NCBI RefSeq assembly: GCF_964204645.1
Contig: NC_134025.1
Coordinates: 27,558,001-27,622,000, forward strand
Source: Tubulanus polymorphus
Lineage: Eukaryota; Nemertea; Palaeonemertea; Tubulaniformes; Tubulanidae
Direction: 5' to 3'
DNA: 64,000 nt
Shown here: positions 55,914 to 64,000 of the stretch, piece by piece
Layout: every line of letters starts with the position of its first letter
Numbering within the stretch: position 1 is the first letter of the stretch
Notes under the pieces: model-generated
What the model saw: the letters and a program-made list of their open reading frames with translations, nothing else
Database searches by the model: none
Told to the model about the DNA's origin: nothing
Translations under genes and position numbers: made by a program

Positions 55914-58900
55914 ATGGACGAGAAAAAGGATTATGAAATCATGTTACGGTAAATTTAATGAGGAGGAATATAGGTATATAAGAGAGTATGATATTAGATA
56001 GGGACAGTATTGTGGTATGCCAGTTATGCTCTATGCAAATGTCAATTTATTATGATTCTTTAAATTTGAAAATTCATTGTCACATTTCAGATCGGTGCAG
56101 ATGCGGCTTTATGCCATGAGTAAAAGACAGTTCGTTCTGGTCTTTTTCGTGTTCTTCTTATGTTTTGGTATTACTGTTCTGATCGGTGTTGCAGGTATGT
56201 TTATAGCTCAATAGATTAGTAGTTACATGCCAATTCAATTGTTTATTTTGACTGTTCTGTTTATAGGTCCTCCAATTACTGTAGCCACACAGCAAAATGC
56301 GTCTTCCCTCATACCAAAGCCAGCGAATATGAAGGTAAAAATTGGTTGCGCTTGTACTTACTATAAATTGAGCGGGATCAGATATTTTATGTTATCTTAT
56401 TTTTTCGTCTCTTCTATAGACTGGCCCTTTCATTCTTAAATCAACCCCTTTGAGTACTTTTAACCAACAGCTATGGATTACTTCTGTTGTTGTTACTGAT
56501 AATAATGGAGGTGGGTAAAGAAGGAATATTCCTTGAAAACCATCCTTTCGATAATAGACTGTATGAATTAACTGATCTATGCGATTGTTATTAGGAGGAG
56601 CATTTAGTCAACCTTTTGAAGTAGGAATACGAATACGTGGTATGTTGGAAGAGAATAAGAGTCAGTTAGTTTATACGCATGAGGTTCATAATCGAACTCG
56701 AACGTTACATTGTGTAAAGGTTTGTAACTTCTTCTATTCATCTACCATGGTACATAGCGAGTCTCCGAAGCGCTTACTATTCGCACAAATCTTAGAAACG
56801 CTTACTAAGTGCTCACTTTTTGATTTTTGGTATCCTAAATTTCCATGTACATATAGACTAATAATCATATATCAACAATTTATGTTTATGGCCGTGGTCT
56901 TGAATGATAAGTGTCATTATGCCTCATAAAGGTGCTTTAGAATGCATATTTCGACTCAGCCTTTCTACTATGAACCTTGTCCACAGTTTCATACGCAACT
57001 ATCTTATACAATATGCCGCGTATGCCTACAACAACATATGTTCTTTTATAGAAGATATTTGCTAGTGTAGTTCTTGCTAATAATGTCTGTCTGTATATTT
57101 CATTTAGGGGTATGACACAAATGCTAATATTACATACATGATACCTATTCAAATTTAGGAATGTAAAGAGCAGATATTCCTGCATCTGGGTTACTTGGAT
57201 TTCTCGTCCTATATCGTCACCATACAGTTTTATGGTCTTGAAAACATGAAAATCAACATCAAAGATATTAAATTCTATGTGAGTATGGAAATATTTCATC
57301 CTCGAGTTTTCAGTTGATTGAGGTGTTGAAATAAATAATCCCATTCATATATGATGCATATAATTACACACACACCTGGCTTGTGTGAGGTATTATGTTA
57401 TTATTTCCATGTGTGCTAAAATTATTTTTATGTGACACCTGTTGGATCGATTACTGCATCACTTTCTAGTACTGTGCATGTATAATGCATCTATTATAAC
57501 ATCTTTATTCAACTGTGTCCTTAAATCATTTCTTAAAACAGTTCAAAAGTTTCAACCCGACGTTCACGCAATTAGAAATCTGGTTTCGTTTTGTATTTTT
57601 GGTACTCACATTCCTAGCGACAGTAAGTTCTACAAAAAATTGGTGTGAAATAAATTATGATTCTATCTTTCGTTCAAGTGTTCCGATAGTAATTTGACTG
57701 TTTGTTTTCTGCATAGTGCCTTTTTGCTCATTCATTGAGGAAGTTCTCTATGAGAGATTGGTCAATAGAACAGAAATGGATGTCTGTGTTGCTGCCACTG
57801 TTACTGCTTTATAATGGTAAATAAATGCGTTCTTTACGATAAATATGAATCTGTTAATCCTCAGATAACGTTTAGTAATTAGATGTAATGCACAATGTAT
57901 TTTAGATCCGATATTTCCAATGACATTCCTCGTGGATAGTTGGGTACCCGGCATGTTCGATGCATTATTTCAAGCATCATTCCTTTGTGCGTTACTGCTG
58001 TTCTGGTTGTGTATTTATCATGGTGTACGACAGGTAACATGTAGTTCATTTAGTTTTAGGTGTCAAGAAAATATTCCTCTTAACAAAACTTTTGAAAATA
58101 AGAAAATCTGTAATCATGACAATCACGAGTTTTTCTTTTGTTGATTATTATTACAGAATGATCGTCATTTCACGTCATTCTATCTGCCGAAGTTGATCAT
58201 TGTCGGTATATTATGGATTACGTCGGTAACTCTTGCTTCCTGGGAGGAGTATAACGAGCTTCAAGATCCTACTTACAATTACAGACTCGATACGGGAAAC
58301 TTTATAGTATGTTTACTTCATGATGCAATCATTGAGAATTCTGGAAAATTGTACTTACATTATACCATGTTTTCAGGGTTTCAAGGTATTTTTCTTTGTC
58401 ATTGGTGGTTTATATCTTCTGTATTTGATATACCTGTTAGTAAGGGCATATGCTGAGCTGAGGTCTATGCCATACTTCGGTAAGTGAGCGTTTCTGTTAC
58501 CTTATAATGTTGATTTTGTAGAACCATTATGTATTAGTCTATCTGTATATATTTTGATTACCAGATTTACGACTGAAGTTCACTACAGCGCTTATGGTGA
58601 TTGTCCTAGCTATCAGTATTGCAATAATGGTTCTTCGTTTTGGTGAAGGCATGTTGGAGGATAATTTTGTTGCCGATCTCTCTACGAGATATGCCAATTC
58701 TGCCGAGTTTTTATCATTCTACGGTTTGCTCAACTTCTATCTGTATACAATGGCATTTGTATACTCTCCTTCAAAGAATGCAGTCTATGGTGAGTGAACA
58801 TCATGCAATAATCGAAGAACATAGGTTTAACAATGTATTTAAATGCGTTATATTTGATGAATGGATTTTTCAGAATCTCATTTCAAAGATAATCCAGCTT

Positions 58901-59109
58901 TGTCCATGTTAAATGACTCGGATGATGACATTGTGTATGGGTAAGTTTTCTTTTTGTTGTTTTGAGGTGTCGGCCATGCAACTGCTGCCAAGTGTTGTGA
59001 AATTGATTTTGAGAATTGGATGATTGCTTATTTTAGGTCTGATCATGAAGAAACATCAGCTCTTACAAGGATTACATCAAAATATGATAGCGATGAAGAA
59101 CTAAGATAG
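55914..59109 (+). CDS. TMEM181: TMEM181 (GPR178) multi-pass membrane protein
   Basis: Wntless/GOST-fold seven-helix membrane protein of the secretory pathway. Exons: 55914-55948, 56091-56194, 56267-56334, 56420-56510, 56595-56719, 57159-57278, 57542-57622, 57717-57816, 57906-58033, 58157-58306, 58377-58479, 58565-58789, 58874-58940 and 59037-59109 (1470 nt, 489 aa). The order is a short cytoplasmic start (MDEKKDYEIMLRSVQMRLYA), TM1 (FVLVFFVFFLCFGITVLIGV), a lumenal domain (STPLSTFNQQLWITSVV, THEVHNRTRTLHCVK), then the seven-TM block with nearly invariant segments (LFAHSLRKFSMRDW, EQKWMSVLLPLLLLYND, LCALLLFWLCIYHGVRQ, SAEFLSFYGLLNFYLYTMAF) and an acidic tail (ALSMLNDSDDDIVYGSDHEE). The tiny first exon is inferred from phase and from its likeness to the vertebrate N-terminus; the rest is very secure. 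Confidence 0.93.
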
Positions 59110-60514
59110 ACTATAAGTGAATCACATGCTGTCTAATTGCATTTCATCATTGTATATATCTGGGTTTCAATTTTCACAGTTGGGGCTTCTTCAGTAAGCG
59201 CTCAACTCAAAAATATTTTGCATCATGGCAAAATGTAAAGATTTTTAAATTAAGATCTGTTTGAATATGTAACGTTCTCTTAGGATGCATGGTATGTATG
59301 CGTATGCATGTATGTTTTAGAGGCAACAACGAATAAGTCAATGAACAAAAATGTTTAAGAAATGTTGCTGTACATATACATGAAAAATGAATATTGAACA
59401 TAGTTTTATCTAATGTTAACATGACAATTAATTGCGTAGTGTACTAATATTGTAAACATATTCTTTGCGATGGTTGATTTATTTATTTATTTGTACAGTG
59501 CTAGTCATTCTTCATCATTTGAAATGAATAATGGTTGATCTACTTTCAACCCTAACAGAGTCATCAAATATATTGGTAATTTATGTACATATTTCATTGT
59601 TAGACATCAAAGTTATTTTTAGTTCGTTGTAAAGTAGATATTTTTGACCAGTATGTCGTATTGTAATGGAAATCTACTTAGGACAGTAGTGATTGCCAGC
59701 GATAAATGATATCATCACACTGATGACTGTGTTATGTGCTTTTATCTTATGCTAACAGGAATACGTTTATTTGTGTGTATGGTTGCATGAGTAGTGGTTT
59801 GGGTGTTGGGCTTCTGATAATAAGATTTTACCTTGTTATTTCATATACAGATTTATAGCAAACTATATACTTCTAGAAATGGTATGGCTGGCCCCAGGTC
59901 AAACATTGCTCAGTTTTGGTTAAAGGTTAATGGCAGTACTAAATCTAGATATGTAAATTAGAATTGTATTCTGACTGGTTCTTGATATAGCGATCAGTTG
60001 TTTTATGCTTTCTGGGTCGTTCACTCCAGATCAGTGGTATATTACCATGTGAGGAATATAACAGATGTATTTTATGGAAGTCCAGATGTTGTACAACTGT
60101 TACTCCAATCTACATCGTTCTATTGTTAATAGCTCGTTACTGAGGAATTGTAAAACCTTGTAAGAATCTTTCTGATTTCAGTGCACCGATAAGTTCCATT
60201 TCAAAGTGTCAATCGTTAAAATCCACTTGTTGAAAAAGATTGAATTTGTTACAAATATCTGAAAGCCAAAGTTTCACAAAGCAAAATGATGATTGTTGGC
60301 TACTTATGGCAACCTCATTCGTGATGACTTCAACGATATAATTTAGTTGTAATTAGTTTTGTGAAATGGCCCGCGTTATGAACAAATGTTGGAAAATATT
60401 TGTTGAGTGAAGAAGGAATCGTTTAAGATAGATATTGTAAGTGAAAGTCTGTTTATTATTTAGATAATTATTACATATGTATAATAAACATCATTCCAGT
60501 CAAGTGACTCTATC
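59110..60514. other. Intergenic, tail-to-tail TMEM181 and 60.5-kb gene
   Basis: About 1.4 kb that must include both 3' UTRs. AT-rich, no ORF or element I can support. Confidence 0.5.
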
Positions 60515-61498
60515 TTAGTTGTAGTTGGATTGTTTTTCATTTTCGACTTTGTTATAAGGATTATATGGTGCAGTCAAAGTGACCGTTTTTGAAAGCGGTC
60601 CTTGGTGAGCAAACTCTTGGATCGCGTATGGTTTGTCGATGAATGGTCTATAACACGCTCTCATTTCGCTGACCATACCCGGTTTTTCGGGTTGTTTTTC
60701 CATCGGACCCTCGATCGGACTTCGGGGCACGAATCCGGCATATCTTGGCCTCTGGCGGACGTAATTATACTCTAACTGGTCCATGAGCACGAGACGCCGA
60801 ATTTTTTCGTCACTTGTCGGAAGTTTTCGTCGGCGGAGATTTAGACGAGGAGTCTTAACTGCCGGGTTCATGTCTCGCACATGATCGACTGGCGGCCGAT
60901 TCTGTACCCTATCCCAAAACGAACCTAATCGTTGCCAATCGGCATTTTCGCGTTCATACCTTCTTGGTCTATATTTCACCGGATCAGCGTGTTGATCTAC
61001 TGTTGAGTCGGGTACTGGTTTGACCTGTAATGGCAGAGCACTATCATCTGTTGCCTTTTTCGTGCTGGTCATGTATCTAATTGCTATCTCTTTCTGTTTC
61101 TCTGGTGAAATGACCTTTTTCTTGCGTTGTATATACGGTAACATCGTACCGACCTTCTTATAGCAATCATTTTTCATACATTCCTCAGCAAGTTTTAACA
61201 GTTCCGCTTTCATTTCTCTCGGTGGTTTGGTCCCGACGATCGGTTTTGGATCTAGGTATCTTTCTGAATCGATGTCGTTCGTCCCAAGCCCTAAACCTAA
61301 CGGGCGGCTACGATACACGGTCGTTCGGTTAGGGCCGATTGGTTCAATCGGGAAGAATCTCGGTGGTCCCATCGGTTTTTGCTTCATGTTGTATTCGATA
61401 CTTGGGAGTTGACAGAATTTCTCAGTATTCGGGGAATACATCGATGCACCTTTATTAAAGGTTTCATCGTAGGTGCTGAGGTAATGGAAGCCCGTCAT
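60515..61498 (-). CDS. Unrecognised Pro/Arg-rich protein, 327 codons in one exon
   Basis: A single 984-bp open frame, far longer than chance in this AT-rich DNA, and distinctly more GC-rich than its surroundings. It starts MTGFHYLSTYDETFNKGASM and is rich in Pro, Arg, Lys and Tyr with many short PR/KP motifs (YRSRPLGLGLG, VKYRPRRYERENADW, PRLNLRRRKLPTSDEK), ending TAPYNPYNKVE. It has no transmembrane segment, no zinc ligands and no catalytic motif. Such composition is common in ciliary microtubule-associated proteins, but I do not recognise a family and claim none. An open exon immediately upstream (61513-61659) can join it in frame by skipping 37 bases, in which case the ATG at 61498 is not the true start. 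Confidence 0.7.
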   Translation of the reverse strand: MTGFHYLSTYDETFNKGASMYSPNTEKFCQLPSIEYNMKQKPMGPPRFFPIEPIGPNRTTVYRSRPLGLGLGTNDIDSERYLDPKPIVGTKPPREMKAELLKLAEECMKNDCYKKVGTMLPYIQRKKKVISPEKQKEIAIRYMTSTKKATDDSALPLQVKPVPDSTVDQHADPVKYRPRRYERENADWQRLGSFWDRVQNRPPVDHVRDMNPAVKTPRLNLRRRKLPTSDEKIRRLVLMDQLEYNYVRQRPRYAGFVPRSPIEGPMEKQPEKPGMVSEMRACYRPFIDKPYAIQEFAHQGPLSKTVTLTAPYNPYNKVENEKQSNYN

Positions 61499-61512
61499 TT
61501 CTCGTTTCCTAC

Positions 61513-61659
61513 CTGTCCTTAACCAGCGTAGTGAAGTCCGAGTTGGATACCAGCCAGTCTCCGTTGTTACGTTTTGTTGTTTCCCAGTGATGCGCTAAGT
61601 AACCGTTGTATGGTAAATGCCTAGAGTAATTTGCTGTTTGCTTCGTTAATTTTTTGCCC
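61513..61659 (-). CDS. Possible upstream exon of the 60.5-kb gene
   Basis: 147 nt with a strong acceptor (CTTTTTTTCAG) and a donor (CAG/GTAGGA). Its only open frame reads KQTANYSRHLPYNGYLAHHW and SNSDFTTLVKD, and has no ATG, so a further 5' exon ending in phase 2 would be needed. Spliced over 61476-61512 it continues in frame as ...LVKD-STYDETFNKG of the downstream ORF. The protein-like composition and matching phase argue that it is real. Confidence 0.45.
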
Positions 61660-63658
61660 CTGAAAAAAAGCGGCGATGAGAATTCTGTTCGATTGCACTG
61701 GAGATGATAAGAGAGGAGACGAGGCGATTGAACGAACACATGCAGGTAAGAAAACTTTTACGTTTTCCACGAGGTAGGATCCACCGGGGTTGTTGACAAT
61801 TCTGTAATTAGACCCTAAGAGTTTTTATGGGGAATATCTGAAAAGGGCAATATCTGCAAAATATTAAAGGCATTAATTTGTCACAAAATCTGGAAATTGC
61901 ATTTTCCAGTCAAAAAGCTCATCACTGCCAGCAGATACTTTTTCAAGTTACCTAAAACAAATTCAATAATGATAAAACCGTCAGATCTTGCCTTGGATTA
62001 TATTATACTCCAAGTAATATATATACTCTTCTATTCAAGTTTCTCGTTTTGGCTGAATTTATTGTGGGATTTCTCTCGTTATCATCATACACGGATATTG
62101 TTTATCTTCTCGCCTCATAGTCGTGATGTGAGTTGAGTATGTAGATTCATACAAAGCACACGTCGTAATAGGCCTATATACGAAAATTATGAATTTATAA
62201 TTCACCATTTCCGTGTGATTTTCTGTGTCAATTGTCGATTGAATTTCGCGGGGTTGGGTAAAGTACAACTCTAACGGTAGAGTTTAGAACTACACAGTGC
62301 TAGCACGACCACACTCGCTTATTCGAGACTTTTGTAAAAAAATTTTCGTCATTGAACGGTAAAAATCATTGCATCATAACATTTTAATATATGCAAATAA
62401 TGTGGAAATAAGAAATTTAACATATTATATCATTATGAGTGATATAAATCGATATAGATGAAATCATGTCACACCGATCATAAATAGTTATAAAATTTGT
62501 ATATAACAGGTTCTGCATCGTTATATAATTTAAGATCATACTTTTAGGGATCATTTCTATAGTATGTATCGCTAGGACGTCACGCAAATGTGATTCCGAC
62601 CTCAACACCACGGTGACGAGCTGTAGTCCCTGCTTCTGAGCGCGAAGCGGGTAGGAGCTGCTTCCCTCGGTAAGCTCGGCTCCTGCCATTGATGACCGTT
62701 CCTCTCCTCTTCGTAGGAGGTGGAGGAAGCAGGGGCATTCTGAGTGGCTGTTTCAATCAATTAAATAAAAGCGAACTTCACTTCCTATCACTAGTCCGAA
62801 CAATAGTACGTAACCTGGACTAGATTATCCAAGCAATGCATATCATTTCTTTTCCAAACACAAAGCACCGCATTGACCCTCTTACCACTTATATCTGCTC
62901 TATTCGAATAACAGTTCACCAAACAGTGGTCAAATCCCCCAATTATTTCTCCTGTCTCTTCACCGCAGGAACTGGATCCAGATAATTATTCTTGAAAGTC
63001 ATGACTGTGCTATGAGTATTTGTGTATTCTGTAGGCCTCGTGATTGAAGAATGATAGACGAATTTGTGAATGTCTAATAAGTAAATATGAGGATCTGGTA
63101 CTGATAACTGTATATAATGTAATACTTCAGAATTTAGAAAACAACAAAAACATTCACAAAAACAAAAAAAATGACTTTTTTTCTTATATTTAATTTGTAA
63201 TGAATTAATGCGTGCACGAATAAAATGAGAAACAGTGATTCGAAGGACATTAGACCTATAGAGAATATAAAAGATCTGGAAATGCCTCGTGCGTTAATTA
63301 ATACATCAACTAAGGGAAGGTGCGCTTAATAAGTTGCTGACCGGGGCGGTTGCAGGTTTGGACTGTATATTAAGGCCTCATCCTGCGTTTAGCGTTTTAC
63401 CTCAGTGCTGACACCTTTTGACAGTAGCTCTCACTTCCATATATCGGAATGTTGTCGTCACGTGATCGATGTTGTTGTGGAGCCGAGGGTCGCCATTTTC
63501 AGTGTCCTTGTCATCAGCGAGCAAGTGCAGGCAATTAAAATGGATATTTTAAGCAATTAAGAGTAACATCTTTCATCCGTTAGTATGGTAACAAAAAGCG
63601 GACACTGCATGGACTTTGGCCGGGTTAGAAACTGGCCAGATATAGGAGTATACTGTTA
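61660..63658. other. Intergenic region before the TOG-repeat gene
   Basis: About 2 kb that should contain the true 5' end of the minus-strand 60.5-kb gene and the promoter/5' UTR of the gene starting at 63659. A GC-rich patch at 62575-62740 stands out from AT-rich flanks, but I could not assign it to an RNA or protein gene. CACGTG at 63461-63466 and an imperfect X-box-like GTTAGTATGGTAAC at 63579-63592 lie upstream of the next gene. Confidence 0.4.
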
Positions 63659-64000
63659 ATGGCGGGGACTCGAATGCAAGTGTGCCGACCACTGGCTCAA
63701 CAACCAACCACCACGACGAGAAGATATCTACCTAGCGTTAAAGATGACGCTTTGCTCGTAAACTCCATTGTGAACGGTATTAATTACAGAGACATGGAAG
63801 AGAATATGTTGATCCACCAGTTATCCGACGTAAACTACAGTAACAAAGCCGAACTTCTCGACAATCTGAGAACGAGCGTCCGTCGAAATGGCGGACGTCT
63901 ACCGATCTCCGATCAGATGTCCGCGTTTAAAGCGTTCTCGATGGCGCTCATGGACAGCGGTTGGGAAATTCGTCACAAGTGCGTACAACTGATTCACGAA
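63659..64000 (+). CDS. TOGARAM1: TOG/HEAT-repeat protein, TOGARAM1/crescerin-like, N-terminus only
   Basis: Open frame from an ATG at 63659 to the end of the window (114 codons, no stop, no donor yet). After a basic, Thr-rich start, the chain reads NYSNKAELLDNLRTSVRRNG, GRLPISDQMSAFKAFSMALM and DSGWEIRHKCVQLIHE. The paired helices and the D-S-W-R-C pattern are typical of TOG-domain HEAT repeats. The RRNGGRL...AFKAF stretch matches my memory of the N-terminal part of TOGARAM1 (RRGGRL...ALYRAL). TOGARAM1 shapes axonemal microtubules in cilia. The assignment rests on a short region, so another TOG or HEAT protein is possible. The gene continues beyond the window. Confidence 0.55.
   Translation, partial: MAGTRMQVCRPLAQQPTTTTRRYLPSVKDDALLVNSIVNGINYRDMEENMLIHQLSDVNYSNKAELLDNLRTSVRRNGGRLPISDQMSAFKAFSMALMDSGWEIRHKCVQLIHE

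Noticed and set aside
56937-57344. 135-codon open frame on the minus strand, antisense to TMEM181
   Set aside because: It starts inside a TMEM181 intron and overlaps a well-supported coding exon. No splice context or family similarity; an ORF shadow.
62575-62760. GC-rich patch with TGATGA and CTGA, considered as a C/D-box snoRNA; also a short minus-strand frame starting MAGAELTEG
   Set aside because: The boxes lack terminal stem pairing and a convincing guide region, and the frame has no splice support. Neither can be claimed.

Overview
The window is nuclear DNA of an invertebrate animal. Genes are broken by many short introns with GT-AG borders, the DNA is AT-rich, and the proteins are orthologues of conserved animal families. 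A DNMT3 de novo DNA methyltransferase, a UBR1/UBR2-type N-recognin and the sequence style suggest a lophotrochozoan (mollusc, annelid, brachiopod or similar). That is an inference, because no species-specific marker was seen. Gene models were built by hand from splice sites, reading-frame phase and remembered family sequences. In every complete model the exon lengths sum to a whole number of codons.

Layout, left to right: 3' part of MCM5 (+, 15-1219); an SLC46-type MFS transporter (-, 2654-4251); an 11beta-HSD1-like SDR (-, 4856-6440); L-lactate dehydrogenase (-, 8689-11665); kanadaptin/SLC4A1AP (-, 12446-15657), head-to-head with the AAA ATPase NVL (+, 16382-20998); AP4S1 (-, 21280-22102), head-to-head with striatin (+, 22436-30733); a 4.8 kb gene-poor stretch holding repeat-like elements; UBR1/2 (-, 35569-44930), head-to-head with NUDT14 (+, 45272-46447); DNMT3 (+, 46652/46892-52512) close behind NUDT14; a small unrecognised gene with a perfect X-box upstream (+, 53430-55255); TMEM181 (+, 55914-59109); an unrecognised, largely single-exon gene rich in Pro and Arg (-, 60515-61498, possibly with one more exon upstream); and the first exon of a TOG/HEAT-repeat protein resembling TOGARAM1 (+, 63659 to the window end).

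Most genes are housekeeping: replication (MCM5), ribosome biogenesis (NVL), vesicle coats (AP4S1), STRIPAK scaffolding (striatin), the N-degron pathway (UBR) and metabolism (LDH, SDR, NUDT14). They do not form one pathway. The right end may be a loose group of cilium-related genes (the X-box gene and the TOGARAM1-like gene).

The most interesting points are: (1) a tandemly duplicated 99-nt exon in UBR, with only 53 nt between the copies, which looks like a mutually exclusive pair; (2) a perfect palindromic RFX X-box upstream of an undescribed 108-residue protein; (3) a 12-nt microexon in AP4S1 and a 24-nt candidate cassette microexon in striatin; (4) an AP4S1/striatin head-to-head arrangement that I recall is also present in humans; (5) a possible 37-nt in-frame intron in the 60.5-61.7 kb gene; (6) two palindromic, MITE-like elements; (7) a possible hydrophobic alternative N-terminus for DNMT3.
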